From positions 1,515,147 to 1,579,146 of the forward strand of contig NZ_LR733284.1 in assembly GCF_902506375.1 (NCBI RefSeq): a stretch of 64,000 nucleotides of DNA, read 5' to 3'. Shown here piece after piece: positions 53,018-63,246 of this stretch. The position numbers and the translations under genes are program-made. Numbering within the stretch: the first letter of the stretch is position 1; every line of letters starts with the position of its first letter. Source of the stretch: Microbacterium sp. 8M. Lineage in GTDB: Bacteria; Actinomycetota; Actinomycetes; Actinomycetales; Microbacteriaceae. The notes beneath the pieces were generated by a model, which saw only the letters and a program-made list of their open reading frames with translations, was not told the origin of the DNA and did not search any database.

Positions 53018-53664
53018 CCGCGCCCGCCGAGGGGCGCCGCCCCACCGTCGCCGTCTTCGACTACGGCTCCGGCAACGTGCACTCGGCCGTGAAGGCGCTG
53101 ATCCGTGCGGGCGCCGATGCGGAGCTCACCGGCGACCGCACCGCCGCGCTCGAGGCGGACGGTCTCGTCGTGCCCGGCGTGGGGGCGTTCGCCGCCGTCC
53201 GCGAGGCCCTCGCCGCGCACGGCGGCGACGAGATCATCGAGCGCCGCCTCGCCGGCGGTCGTCCTGTGCTGGGCATCTGCGTCGGCATGCAGGTGCTGTT
53301 CGCGGGCGGGGTGGAGCGCGGTGCCGAGGTCGACGGACTCGGCGAGTGGCCGGGCATCGTCACCGAGCTGGACGCCCCCGTGCTGCCGCACATGGGATGG
53401 AACACCGTCGAGCCCGACGAGGGCAGCGTGCTGTTCCGCGGCATCGAGCGGGAGCGGTTCTACTTCGTGCACTCGTTCGCGGCGCAGTCATGGGAGCTCG
53501 ACGTCATCCCTCCGTTCCCGCAGCCGAAGCTGACCTGGGCCGAGCACGGCTCCCGCTTCCTCGCGGCGGTCGAGAACGGCCCGCTCTCGGCCACCCAGTT
53601 CCACCCGGAGAAGTCCGGGGACGCCGGCATCCAGCTGCTGCGCAACTGGATCTCCACGCTCTGA
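53014..53664 (+). CDS. hisH: Imidazole glycerol phosphate synthase, glutamine amidotransferase subunit
   Basis: A 216-residue class I amidotransferase that supplies ammonia to HisF. The nucleophile Cys is in [11 protein letters not shown]; His and Glu are in [10 protein letters not shown]. It opens [21 protein letters not shown] start overlaps the hisB stop. A hairpin terminator follows before hisA. HisF is not in the window. Confidence 0.95.
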   Translation: MTAPAEGRRPTVAVFDYGSGNVHSAVKALIRAGADAELTGDRTAALEADGLVVPGVGAFAAVREALAAHGGDEIIERRLAGGRPVLGICVGMQVLFAGGVERGAEVDGLGEWPGIVTELDAPVLPHMGWNTVEPDEGSVLFRGIERERFYFVHSFAAQSWELDVIPPFPQPKLTWAEHGSRFLAAVENGPLSATQFHPEKSGDAGIQLLRNWISTL

Positions 53665-53678
53665 AACGCCCGTGCCGA

Positions 53679-53710
53679 GCGTCGGCGGGGGATTGGTGCC
53701 CCGCCGACGC
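53679..53710 (+). terminator. Hairpin terminator after hisH
   Basis: A perfect 12-bp stem, GCGTCGGCGGGG (53679-53690) with its complement (53699-53710) and an 8-base loop, starts 14 bases after the hisH stop. Confidence 0.75.
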
Positions 53711-53716
53711 CCGGAC

Positions 53717-53722
53717 TACTCT
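53717..53722 (+). promoter_or_regulatory. Possible -10 box TACTCT for hisA
   Basis: TACTCT directly follows the hisH terminator and would start a transcript about 48 bases before the hisA ATG. Confidence 0.4.
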
Positions 53723-53776
53723 CTTCTCTCGTGCCGCGCCCGCAGCGGGCCGGCGCATCGTGACCCGAAGGACGAC

Positions 53777-54523
53777 ATGAACGAGTTCGCGCAGTCCCCC
53801 TCCCTCACCCTGCTCCCGGCCGTCGACGTGGCCGGCGGACAGGCCGTGCGCCTGACCCAGGGCGAGGCCGGCAGCGAGACCAGCTACGGCGACCCGATCG
53901 ACGCCGCCGCCGAGTGGGTGGACCAGGGCGCCGAGTGGATCCACCTGGTCGACCTCGACGCCGCCTTCGGACGCGGCAGCAACGCGCCCATCCTGCGGCG
54001 CGTCATCAAGCAGTTCCGCAGCGTCAACGTCGAGCTGAGCGGCGGGATCCGGGACGACGCGAGCCTCGAGGCGGCGATGGAGTCGGGCGCGGCCCGGATC
54101 AACCTCGGCACCGCGGCGCTGGAGAACCCCGAGTGGGCCGCCGACGTCATCGCCCGCTACGGCGACGCCGTGGCGGTGGGGCTCGACGTGCGCGGCACGA
54201 CGCTCGCCGCCCGCGGCTGGACCAAGGACGGCGGCGACCTCTGGACGGTGCTGGACCGCCTCGAGGACGCCGGCTGCAGCCGCTACGTGGTCACCGACGT
54301 CACCAAGGACGGCACCCTCAAGGGACCGAACCTCGACCTGCTCCGCGGGATCACGGCGCGCACGCCGAAGCCCGTGGTCGCGTCGGGCGGCATCGCCAGC
54401 CTCGACGACATCGCGGCTCTCCGCGAGCTCGTGCCGCTGGGCGTCGAGGGTGCGATCGTCGGCAAGGCGCTGTACGCGGGCGCGTTCACCCTGGCCGAGG
54501 CGCTGGATGTCGCCGGATCCTGA
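53777..54523 (+). CDS. hisA: Phosphoribosyl isomerase (HisA/PriA)
   Basis: A 248-residue TIM barrel. The family strands include [52 protein letters not shown] and [11 protein letters not shown]. In actinobacteria lacking trpF this protein (PriA) serves both histidine and tryptophan synthesis; the RGW segment is compatible with PriA, but dual function is inference. AAGGACG precedes the ATG. The SseB-like gene overlaps its end by 17 bases. Confidence 0.92.
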   Translation: MNEFAQSPSLTLLPAVDVAGGQAVRLTQGEAGSETSYGDPIDAAAEWVDQGAEWIHLVDLDAAFGRGSNAPILRRVIKQFRSVNVELSGGIRDDASLEAAMESGAARINLGTAALENPEWAADVIARYGDAVAVGLDVRGTTLAARGWTKDGGDLWTVLDRLEDAGCSRYVVTDVTKDGTLKGPNLDLLRGITARTPKPVVASGGIASLDDIAALRELVPLGVEGAIVGKALYAGAFTLAEALDVAGS

Positions 54524-55313
54524 CCACTCGCCCGAGGCCTGCGATCACGGCGGAGCCGCGAACACCGCGGACTCCGCCGGCGTCCCCTGGGCCGGGCGCT
54601 CGTTCCAGGAGAACACCCGTGCCGGGGACGACGGATCCGCAGACCCGGCGCTCTGGGATGCGCTGACGCGCTTCCGCGCAGGTCAGGGCTCGCAGGTCGA
54701 GGTGGTCGACGCGTTCCGCGCCGCCCGCGTGCTCGTGCCGCTCGTCGCCGAGAAGGGCGAGGAGGGCGTCGCCCCGTCCGGGCTTGCCGTGGACAAGACC
54801 CAGGAGCTCTCGCTGGTGACGGTCGCCGCGCCCGACGGGCGCACCGTGCAGCCGGCGTTCACGAGCGTGGACACCATGCGGGCCTGGGATCCCGTCGCCC
54901 GTCCCATCCCCGTCGAGGCGGCGCGGGTCGCCCTGTCGGCCTCTGCAGGAGACGCCGAGCTGATCGTGCTGGATCCCGGATCCGACACCGAGTTCGTGCT
55001 GCGCCGTCCCGCGGTCTGGGCCGTCGCGCAGGGCCAGCGCTGGGAGCCCAGCTTCCTCTCGCCCGAGGTCTACGCCGGCCTTCAGGAGAGCGTCGGCAGC
55101 GAGCTCGCCGTCATCGACGTGGAGGTCTCTGCGGGTGATCCGGACGCGCGTCTGCGCGGCCCCGAGCTGGTCGTCACCCTCGAACTCGTGCAGGGCATGG
55201 ACCGCGAGACGCTCGACGCCGTGCTGGGGCGACTGGCCCAGCGCTGGGCGGGCGACGACCGCATCGCCGTGCTGGTCGACTCGCTCACGGTGCGCCTGCG
55301 CGCCAGCGCCTGA
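54507..55313 (+). CDS. SseB family protein
   Basis: A 268-residue protein with the SseB N-terminal domain: [51 protein letters not shown] and [13 protein letters not shown] second alpha/beta half ends in [20 protein letters not shown] sequence. The biochemical role of the family in actinobacteria is unsettled. ATG at 54507 overlaps hisA, with which it is conserved as a neighbour; the upstream in-frame codons are not protein-like. Confidence 0.85.
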   Translation: MSPDPDHSPEACDHGGAANTADSAGVPWAGRSFQENTRAGDDGSADPALWDALTRFRAGQGSQVEVVDAFRAARVLVPLVAEKGEEGVAPSGLAVDKTQELSLVTVAAPDGRTVQPAFTSVDTMRAWDPVARPIPVEAARVALSASAGDAELIVLDPGSDTEFVLRRPAVWAVAQGQRWEPSFLSPEVYAGLQESVGSELAVIDVEVSAGDPDARLRGPELVVTLELVQGMDRETLDAVLGRLAQRWAGDDRIAVLVDSLTVRLRASA

Positions 55314-55329
55314 CGACGTCGGCTCGGGG

Positions 55330-55716
55330 TCAGCTGACCGGACCGGTCCACTTCTCGCCCGGGCCCTGGCCGATCGGGTCGGGGATGACGGACGCCTCGC
55401 GGAACGCCAACTGCACCGAGCGCAGGCCGTCGCGCAGGGAGCGCGCGTGCATGTCGCTGATCTCGGGGGCGGCGGCGGTGATCAGGCCTGCGAGGGCGTT
55501 GATGAGCTTGCGCGCCTCGTCGAGGTCCTTCTGCGTCTCCGGGTCGTCGGCGAGGCCCACCTTGACGGCGGCCGCGCTGAGCAGGTGCACCGCCGCGGTC
55601 GTGATGACCTCGACGGCCGCGACGTCGGCGATGTCGCGGGCGGCGCCGGAGACGTCGGGGGAGGTCGCGGAGGTGGGGGAGACGTGCTCGTGGCCGTCGG
55701 GTGCGGGAGTGCTCAC
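55330..55716 (-). CDS. DUF1844 family protein
   Basis: A 128-residue protein. Central part: DIADVAAVEVITTAAVHLLSAAAVKVGL and DEARKLINALAGLI, typical of DUF1844, a small helical family often found next to infC. Function unknown. GTG start at 55716; GGAAAG lies about 11 bases before it. It is divergent from the infC operon, so its promoter lies within the infC leader side. Confidence 0.82.
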   Translation of the reverse strand: MSTPAPDGHEHVSPTSATSPDVSGAARDIADVAAVEVITTAAVHLLSAAAVKVGLADDPETQKDLDEARKLINALAGLITAAAPEISDMHARSLRDGLRSVQLAFREASVIPDPIGQGPGEKWTGPVS

Positions 55717-55751
55717 TGTGCCGGCTTTCCGAAGGTCTTGCCTTCTGATAG

Positions 55752-55994
55752 ACTCTTGCGGGCTCCGGGGCTTATGTCCCGGCACGAAAGAGGATTCACT
55801 TCCCACCCGCGCTTGCCGCTCAAGGCTACCGGGTCCAGCACTCCGCCGATTCACATCGGTAGCCGTCATGCAGCGCGAGCCGTGCGACGGTCAGGGTGCC
55901 GCCGACGTCTGAGTGTCGGCGGGTGGGACGATTCCGATTTCGCCCGTGATCCGTCCGGATCACGGTGGCCGAAACCATCGTCTAAGGAGTCCGC
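55752..55994 (+). promoter_or_regulatory. Long structured leader of the infC-rpmI-rplT operon
   Basis: TAGACT at 55752 is a possible -10; about 235 untranslated bases follow before infC. Two clean hairpins are present: CCGCCGAC (55899-55906) with GTCGGCGG (55915-55922), and CCGTGATCC (55944-55952) with GGATCACGG (55957-55965). Leaders of this operon are autoregulated by L20 or IF3 in other bacteria; no known leader motif could be assigned here. Confidence 0.5.
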
Positions 55995-56603
<609 letters not shown>

Positions 56604-56691
56604 TCCCCGGATCCCGAAGCCCACACAGACCTCCCGCAGCATGCGGGCAGAACCCTGTCGCCCAGCTGGGCGCCATACGAAGGAAGAGAAG

Positions 56692-56886
56692 ATGCCGAAG
56701 CAGAAGACCCACTCGGGTGCCAAGAAGCGCTTCAAGATCACCGGCAGCGGCAAGCTGAAGAAGCAGCAGGCCGGGATGCGCCACAACCTCGAGCTGAAGT
56801 CGAGCCGTCGCACCCGCCGTCTCAACGAGGACCAGGTGCTGTCGAAGGCAGACACCAAGGTCGCCAAGAAGCTCCTCGGTCGCTGA
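56692..56886 (+). CDS. rpmI: 50S ribosomal protein L35
   Basis: 64 residues, [20 protein letters not shown] onward, the complete and normal bL35 sequence ending [18 protein letters not shown] precedes the ATG. It lies 88 bases after infC and 31 before rplT. Confidence 0.96.
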
Positions 56887-56917
56887 CGCGCCGAACGCAC
56901 GATAGGAACACACGAAA

Positions 56918-57304
56918 ATGGCTAGAGTCAAGCGCGCCGTCAACGCTCAGAAGAAGCGCCGCGTCATCCTCGAGCGCGCCTCGGGTTACCGTGGCCAGCG
57001 CTCGCGTCTGTACCGCAAGGCGAAGGAGCAGGTCACCCACTCCCTCGTCTACGCGTACCGCGACCGCCGCAAGCGCAAGGGCGACTTCCGTCGTCTGTGG
57101 ATCCAGCGCATCAACGCCGCTGCCCGCCAGAACGGCATCACGTACAACCGCTTCATCCAGGGCCTCGGTCTCGCCGGCGTCCAGGTCGACCGCCGCATGC
57201 TCGCCGAGCTCGCGGTGAACGAGCCGGCGACCTTCGCCGCGCTGGTCGAGACGGCCCGCAAGGCTCTGCCGGCGGACGTCAACGCGCCCAAGTCGGCTGC
57301 GTAA
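56918..57304 (+). CDS. rplT: 50S ribosomal protein L20
   Basis: 128 residues, with the conserved [38 protein letters not shown] and NRFIQGL motifs. It binds 23S rRNA early in assembly and is the usual autoregulator of the operon. Followed by a strong hairpin terminator. Confidence 0.96.
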   Translation: MARVKRAVNAQKKRRVILERASGYRGQRSRLYRKAKEQVTHSLVYAYRDRRKRKGDFRRLWIQRINAAARQNGITYNRFIQGLGLAGVQVDRRMLAELAVNEPATFAALVETARKALPADVNAPKSAA

Positions 57305-57330
57305 GCAGGTTCCCGAGCCCGTCGAGGGCT

Positions 57331-57368
57331 GCGAAGGGGCGTCGTCCTTGCGGACGGCGCCCCTTCGC
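57331..57368 (+). terminator. Hairpin terminator after rplT
   Basis: GCGAAGGGGCG (57331-57341) pairs with 57358-57368, and CGTCC (57343-57347) with GGACG (57352-57356), leaving one G-T pair and a 4-base loop. It ends seven bases before the next promoter box. Confidence 0.8.
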
Positions 57369-57374
57369 GTTCCC

Positions 57375-57380
57375 TAGACT
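57375..57380 (+). promoter_or_regulatory. -10 box TAGACT for the TrmH-family gene; predicted leaderless start
   Basis: TAGACT, six bases, then GTG at 57387. This spacing favours 57387 over the GTG at 57381, which directly abuts the box. Confidence 0.55.
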
Positions 57381-57386
57381 GTGAGC

Positions 57387-58187
57387 GTGCTGGAGAACCC
57401 CCGATCCCCGCGCGTGCGCGCCGTCGCCAAGCTCACCAAGCGCAGTGCCCGCACCGAGACCGGCCTGTTCCTCCTGGAGGGACCGCAGGCCGTCCGTGAG
57501 GCGCTGTCCTACCGGCCCGACGCGATCGTCGAGCTGTTCGCGACGCCCACCGCCTGGGACAAGCACACCGACCTGCGCCACGCCGCTGCCGACGCCGACG
57601 TGCACCTGGAGTACGTCACCGAGTTCGTGCTCGCCGCGATGGCCGACACGGTCACTCCGCAGGGGGTCGTTGCCGTCGCCCGGCAGACGCCCACCTCGGT
57701 GCGCGACATCTTCGCCGCCTCGCCGCGGCTCGTCGCGATCTGCGAGGAGGTGCGCGACCCGGGCAACCTCGGCACGATCATCCGCGCCGCCGACGCCACC
57801 GGGGCCGACGCCGTCGTGCTCACCGGTCGCACCGTCGACCTGTACAACCCGAAGGTCGTGCGCTCCACCACCGGATCCCTGTTCCACCTGCCCGTGTCGG
57901 TCGGGGGCGATCTGGCCGACGTCGTCGCGCGCGCCCACGAGGCGGGACTGCAGGTGGTCGCCGCCGATGTGAAGGGCGATGATCTGCTGGCGGCACGGGC
58001 GGAGGGCGTGCTCGCCCAGCCCACCGCCTGGCTGTTCGGCAACGAAGCGCGGGGGCTCGAGGACGAGGCGCTGGGCCTCGCAGACCGCGCGCTGCGGCTG
58101 CCCATCTTCGGGCGGGCCGAGTCGCTGAACCTGGCGACCGCCGCCAGCGTGTGCCTGTACGAGAGCGCGTTCGCGCAGCGCGCCTAG
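57387..58187 (+). CDS. TrmH/SpoU family RNA 2'-O-methyltransferase
   Basis: A 266-residue SPOUT methyltransferase. Residues 1-95 form the substrate-binding domain (VAKLTKRSARTETGLFLLEGPQAV). The knotted SAM domain has the three SPOUT motifs: EVRDPGNLGTIIRAADATGA, WLFGNEARGL and IFGRAESLNLATAASVCLYE. The target (rRNA or tRNA) is not readable; some relatives modify 23S rRNA. It follows the rplT terminator and has its own promoter. Confidence 0.9.
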   Translation: MLENPRSPRVRAVAKLTKRSARTETGLFLLEGPQAVREALSYRPDAIVELFATPTAWDKHTDLRHAAADADVHLEYVTEFVLAAMADTVTPQGVVAVARQTPTSVRDIFAASPRLVAICEEVRDPGNLGTIIRAADATGADAVVLTGRTVDLYNPKVVRSTTGSLFHLPVSVGGDLADVVARAHEAGLQVVAADVKGDDLLAARAEGVLAQPTAWLFGNEARGLEDEALGLADRALRLPIFGRAESLNLATAASVCLYESAFAQRA

Positions 58188-58209
58188 CGGCAGGAGACCC
58201 GCGGCCGGT

Positions 58210-58878
58210 ATGAAGATCCTCATCGTCGAAGACGACGAACGCGTGGCCGACGCCCTCTCCGGGTTCCTCGGGCGCGCCGGGTACGCGGTCGAGAGAGCCG
58301 GCGACGGACGTGCCGCGCTCGAGATGCTGGGCAGCGACACCGAGGCGGTGATCCTGGACCTCGGCCTTCCGGACATCGACGGGATCGAGCTGTGCCGGCG
58401 GATCCGAGCGATCAGCGGCGTGCCCATCCTCATCGCCACCGCCCGCAGCCAGGTGCACGAGCGGATCCGCGGTCTCCGCGCCGGTGCGGACGACTTCCTG
58501 GTGAAGCCGTACGACGTGCAGGAGCTGCTCGCCCGGATCGAGGCGGTGACCCGCCGCGCCCAGGCGATCCCGGGCGAGGTCGGCCCGGTCGGCATCGACA
58601 TCGACGGAGTGCGCATCGACCTCGTCGCGCGCAGGGTGCTGGTCGACGGCGAACCGGTGGAGCTTACGCGCAAGGAGTTCGACATCGTCGCCGTGCTGGC
58701 GCGATACCCCGGGGTGGCGGTGCCTCGGGACCGGCTCATCCGCGAGGTGTGGAACACGGACTGGCAGAGCTTCGCGCGCTCGCTCGAGGTGCACGTCGCC
58801 TCGATCCGCCGCAAGATCGGTCGCCCCGCGCTCATCGAGACGGTGCGCGGCGTCGGATACCGCCTGACGGGACTCTGA
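58210..58878 (+). CDS. OmpR-family response regulator (TctD-like)
   Basis: A 222-residue regulator. The receiver has acidic residues in ILIVEDDE, the phospho-acceptor D50 (VILDLGLPD) and the conserved Lys in LVKPYD. The C-terminal winged helix is typical of OmpR (LTRKEFDIVAVLARYPGVAV, VHVASIRRKIG, TVRGVGYRL). It begins 22 bases after the methyltransferase gene and is followed by its kinase three bases on, forming a regulator-kinase-binding protein unit. Confidence 0.92.
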   Translation: MKILIVEDDERVADALSGFLGRAGYAVERAGDGRAALEMLGSDTEAVILDLGLPDIDGIELCRRIRAISGVPILIATARSQVHERIRGLRAGADDFLVKPYDVQELLARIEAVTRRAQAIPGEVGPVGIDIDGVRIDLVARRVLVDGEPVELTRKEFDIVAVLARYPGVAVPRDRLIREVWNTDWQSFARSLEVHVASIRRKIGRPALIETVRGVGYRLTGL

Positions 58879-58881
58879 ACC

Positions 58882-60276
58882 GTGCGCCAGCGCCTGTTCA
58901 TCGTCTTCCTGGTGCCGCTCGCCGCCGTGCTGCTGCTGCTCGGCGGCGCATACGGCTGGGCGGCGTCGCGCAGCGTGCAGCAATCCTTCTACACGCAGCA
59001 GGTCGGCGACATCGGCACGTTCGTGACCAGCGCGCGCCAGGCGCTGCTGTCGGGCAGTGCCGAGGTGCTGGACGGCGAGCTCCGCCGCTACCGCGAGCTG
59101 TACGGCACCCAGGTGGTCGTGGTGGACCGCACCGGCCGCCCGTGGTCGCCGCAGGATGCGGACGCGCAGGTGTGGGATCAGGACACCGCCGACAAGGTGC
59201 AGTTGGCGCTCTCCGGGCGCCGCAGCGACCTGCCCGAACCCGTGCTGCTGCCCTGGCAGTTCGCCGAGCAGTCGCTCGTGGAGCCGATCTTCGACGGCGG
59301 CGACGTGATCGGCGCGGTGGTCATGTCGGCGAGCGTGGATGCGCCCCGCGCGGAGATCGTGCGGCAGTGGATCCTGCTCGGGATCGTCAGCGTGCTGGCG
59401 ATCGGCATCGGCCTTCTCGTGGTGGTGCGCCTGGCCGGCTGGGTGCTGCGACCCGTGCACCGCGTCGACGAGGCGATGGAGGCGATCGAACGCGGCGACA
59501 TGGAGGCGCGGATCGCCGACGACACCGGCCCGCCCGAGCTGCACCGCATGATCCTGCTCTTCAACCGGATGGCGGAGGAGATCGAGCGCGTGGTCTCACG
59601 CCAGCAGGAGTTCGCGCTGAACGCCTCGCACGAGCTGCGCAACCCCTTGAACGCCCTGCTGCTGCGCGTGGAGTCGCTCGCCACGGGCCTGGACCGCAGC
59701 TGGACGCACGAGGTGGAGGCGACCAGGGAGGAGGGGCGGCGGATGACCCGGATCCTGGACACCCTGCTCTCCTTCGCGCGCGGCGAGGATCCGGCGCCGT
59801 CCCGCGCACCGGTCGATCTGGTCGCGCTCGCCGAGCGCCGGGTCGCGGCCTGGCGCGACGCCGCCGCGGCGAACGACGTCGCCCTGGCGCTGCACGTCGA
59901 CGGCGCAGGTCTCGACGGTCAGGTGCTCTCGGCCACGGACGAGACCATCGCCGAGAGCGCGCTGGACGCGGTGATCGACAACGCCGTGAAGTTCTCGCCC
60001 CGAGGCACCCGGATCGACGTGACCGTCGCGCGCGCCGCGGATCGGTGCGAGCTGACCGTGCGGGACCACGGTCCCGGTCTCTCCGAGGAGGAGCTCGCAC
60101 ACGCCGCCGACCGGTACTGGCGCAGCGACCGCACCCGCTCGGTCCCCGGTTCGGGGCTGGGGCTCGCGATCGCCACCGACCTTCTCGCGACGGTCGACGC
60201 CGGTGTGCGGCTCGAGGCGGCCGAGGGCGGCGGTCTCCGCGTCGTGCTCGAGCTCCCGGCAGTGGGGGCGCGATGA
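58882..60276 (+). CDS. Sensor histidine kinase (TctE-like)
   Basis: A 464-residue membrane kinase. Helix 1 at about 6-28, an extracytoplasmic loop of about 135 residues, helix 2 at about 165-187, HAMP, then the H-box FALNASHELRNPLNALLLRVE. The ATPase core shows the N-box (DAVIDNAVKFSPRG), G1 (VRDHGPGLSEEE) and G2 (GSGLGLAIATDLL). GTG start. Its stop overlaps the TAXI protein gene (ATGA), so ligand capture and sensing are probably linked. Confidence 0.9.
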   Translation: MRQRLFIVFLVPLAAVLLLLGGAYGWAASRSVQQSFYTQQVGDIGTFVTSARQALLSGSAEVLDGELRRYRELYGTQVVVVDRTGRPWSPQDADAQVWDQDTADKVQLALSGRRSDLPEPVLLPWQFAEQSLVEPIFDGGDVIGAVVMSASVDAPRAEIVRQWILLGIVSVLAIGIGLLVVVRLAGWVLRPVHRVDEAMEAIERGDMEARIADDTGPPELHRMILLFNRMAEEIERVVSRQQEFALNASHELRNPLNALLLRVESLATGLDRSWTHEVEATREEGRRMTRILDTLLSFARGEDPAPSRAPVDLVALAERRVAAWRDAAAANDVALALHVDGAGLDGQVLSATDETIAESALDAVIDNAVKFSPRGTRIDVTVARAADRCELTVRDHGPGLSEEELAHAADRYWRSDRTRSVPGSGLGLAIATDLLATVDAGVRLEAAEGGGLRVVLELPAVGAR

Positions 60277-61265
60277 GGGCCCTGGCGGGCCGGGTCCGGC
60301 CGGCGCGCAGCGGAGCGGTGCGTCTGCTCGCGCTGCTGCTGTGCCTGCTGAGCGCGGTGGGTCTGGCTGCGTGCGCGCCCGCCGACCGCAGCTGGGCGGA
60401 CAAGCCGCAGGTGATCGCAGGCGGGGGAGCGACGGGCGTGTACTACGCCTACGGGCAGCGGTTCGCCCAGGTGCTGAGCACTCACCTCGGAGCGAGGTTC
60501 ACGGCGCAGCGCACGAACGGATCCGTCGACAACCTCGAGCGCATCGGCGACGGCACGGCCGTGCTCGGGTTCGCCCAGGGCGACGCCGTGGCGGACGCCG
60601 TCGCGGGAACGGGCGCCTTCCCCGAGCCCATCCCGATCGTCGCCGTCGCGCGGCTGTACGACGAATACGTGCACATCGTGGTCAGGGAGGGATCCGATGT
60701 GCGCGACCTCCGGGATCTCGCCGGGCGCGCGGTCTCGCTCGGCGCGCGCGGGTCCGGCGTGGATCTCGTCGCGCGGCGCGTCCTCGGCGCTGCCGACGTG
60801 GATGCGGCGTCCATTCGCAACCCCGAGCTCGGGCTCGAGGCCTCGATCGGGGCCCTGCGCCGGGGGGAGATCGACGGCTTCTTCTGGGTGGGCGGCCTGC
60901 CGACGCCGGGCATCGCCACGCTCGCCGCGGACACGCCGATCCGCCTGCTGTCGATCCCGCCGGCCGTCGTCGACGCGGTCAACGCCGCCCATGCCGGCGC
61001 CTACCGGCAAGCGGACTTCCCGATCGGCGCCTACGGGACCGGCACTTCCACGGTGACCATGACCGTGCCCAACTACCTGGTCACCCGCGCAGACGCCCCG
61101 GAGGGACTCGTCCACGACGCCACCGCGGTGCTGTTCGACGAGCGCGCCACCATCGCGCGCGATGCTCCCGCAGCGGCCCTGCTGGACCGCCGGCAGGCGA
61201 TCTTCACCGATCCGATCGCCCTGCACACCGGCGCGGTGCGGTACTACCGCGAGACCCACGACTGA
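60273..61265 (+). CDS. TAXI-family solute-binding lipoprotein
   Basis: A 330-residue lipoprotein. The signal peptide ends LSAVGLAAC with lipobox cysteine C34. The mature part is a TAXI-type binding protein: VIAGGGATGVYYAYGQRFAQ, ARFTAQRTNGSVDNLERI, VREGSDVRDLRDLAGRAVSLG and a FFWVGGLPTPGI hinge. TAXI proteins usually serve TRAP transporters, but no TRAP permease gene is present; it is fused by overlap to a kinase gene, suggesting a sensory co-receptor. Ligand unknown. Confidence 0.88.
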   Translation: MRALAGRVRPARSGAVRLLALLLCLLSAVGLAACAPADRSWADKPQVIAGGGATGVYYAYGQRFAQVLSTHLGARFTAQRTNGSVDNLERIGDGTAVLGFAQGDAVADAVAGTGAFPEPIPIVAVARLYDEYVHIVVREGSDVRDLRDLAGRAVSLGARGSGVDLVARRVLGAADVDAASIRNPELGLEASIGALRRGEIDGFFWVGGLPTPGIATLAADTPIRLLSIPPAVVDAVNAAHAGAYRQADFPIGAYGTGTSTVTMTVPNYLVTRADAPEGLVHDATAVLFDERATIARDAPAAALLDRRQAIFTDPIALHTGAVRYYRETHD

Positions 61266-61381
61266 CGCGCTCACACCCTCGGCGGAACGTCGCCGTCGCC
61301 TGCCGGAAACAGCCCGGAAACCCGGGGGACGAAACCCTCAAGGATTCCTCAAGCGCACTGGTCCCGGTGCCGCGGAGCCAA

Positions 61382-61387
61382 TAACGT
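61382..61387 (+). promoter_or_regulatory. Possible -10 box TAACGT for the amino-acid uptake operon
   Basis: TAACGT would start a transcript about 46 bases before the ATG at 61440. The 174-base spacer 61266-61439 shows no clear -35 or operator. Confidence 0.4.
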
Positions 61388-61439
61388 CATCGGCACCCCG
61401 CGGTGTCATCCGCACCGCCCGTCCTCACGGAGATCCGAC

Positions 61440-62204
<765 letters not shown>

Positions 62205-62246
62205 CCTGATCCCCGCACCACAGCACCTGCACTGAAGGAGAAGCAC

Positions 62247-63155
62247 ATGCGAAAGTCACGGATCCTCACCGGCATCGGCATCGCGGCCGTCGCCCTGATC
62301 GCCCTCACCGGCTGCAACAGCGGCAGCCCCACCAGCCCCGGTGCGACCGGGGAAGGCGTCACCCCGACGAGTGACAAGCCGCTCTTCGAGGTCGCCAAGG
62401 ACGTCAAGCTGGAGGGCAGCCCCACCTTCGACCGGATCACCAAGAACGGCAAGATCACGGTCGGCGTCAAGGAGGACCAGCCGGGCCTCGGCTACAAGGA
62501 CGCGACCACGGGCGAGCGCAGCGGCTTCGACATCGACATCGCGCGCTGGATCGCCGCCTCGCTCGGCTACAGCGAGGACAAGATCGAGTTCAAGGCGATC
62601 CCGTCCGCCAACCGCGAGCAGGCGATCGTCAACGGCGACGTCGACTACTACGTCGGCACCTACTCGATCACCGACAAGCGCAAGGCCGTGATCGACTTCG
62701 CCGGCCCCTACTTCGTCACCGGCCAGGGCCTGCTCGTCCGCAAGAGCGACGACACCATCAAGAGCGAGAAGGACCTCAAGGGCAAGACCGTCTGCTCGGC
62801 GACCGGGTCCACCCCGCTGCAGAACATCCAGGCGAACTTCCCCGACACCAAGACGGTCGGCCTCGACCTGTACTCCGCGTGCGTGGAGCAGCTCATCAAC
62901 AAGCAGGTCGACGCGGTCACCACGGACCAGGCCATCCTGATCGGCTACGCCTCGCAGGATCCGGACGAGCTCAAGGTCGTCGGCGAGCCGTTCACGACGG
63001 AGAAGTACGGCGTGGGCCTGGCCAAGGGCGACACGGCACTGCAGACGTTCATCGACACGATGTTCACCGACGGAGGGGACACCTGGAAGGCGATCTTCGA
63101 GAAGAACCTGGGCGCGAGCGGCATGAAGGTCGATCAGCCCGCGGTCGAGAAGTGA
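62247..63155 (+). CDS. gluB: Glutamate/polar amino-acid-binding lipoprotein (GluB-like)
   Basis: A 302-residue lipoprotein. The signal peptide runs to the lipobox LTGC with C23. The SBP_bac_3 domain includes KITVGVKEDQPGLGYKD, GFDIDIARWIAASLGY, VDYYVGTYSITDKRKAVIDF and GKTVCSATGSTPLQNI; the last carries one of two internal cysteines (the other in YSACVEQL). GAAGGAGAAG precedes the ATG. A hairpin after it probably limits read-through into gluC. Confidence 0.92.
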   Translation: MRKSRILTGIGIAAVALIALTGCNSGSPTSPGATGEGVTPTSDKPLFEVAKDVKLEGSPTFDRITKNGKITVGVKEDQPGLGYKDATTGERSGFDIDIARWIAASLGYSEDKIEFKAIPSANREQAIVNGDVDYYVGTYSITDKRKAVIDFAGPYFVTGQGLLVRKSDDTIKSEKDLKGKTVCSATGSTPLQNIQANFPDTKTVGLDLYSACVEQLINKQVDAVTTDQAILIGYASQDPDELKVVGEPFTTEKYGVGLAKGDTALQTFIDTMFTDGGDTWKAIFEKNLGASGMKVDQPAVEK

Positions 63156-63161
63156 TCCAAG

Positions 63162-63191
63162 GCGGCCGGCGGGACTGATCCCGCCGGCCGC
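63162..63191 (+). terminator. Intercistronic hairpin between gluB and gluC
   Basis: A perfect 12-bp stem, GCGGCCGGCGGG (63162-63173) with its complement (63180-63191) and a 6-base loop, follows the gluB stop. In binding-protein operons such stems stabilise the upstream message or attenuate the downstream genes. Confidence 0.7.
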
Positions 63192-63246
63192 GTCCTCCCT
63201 CCCGACGTCCTCGGACGTCCCGACCCGAACCCGAAAGAGAGATCGC

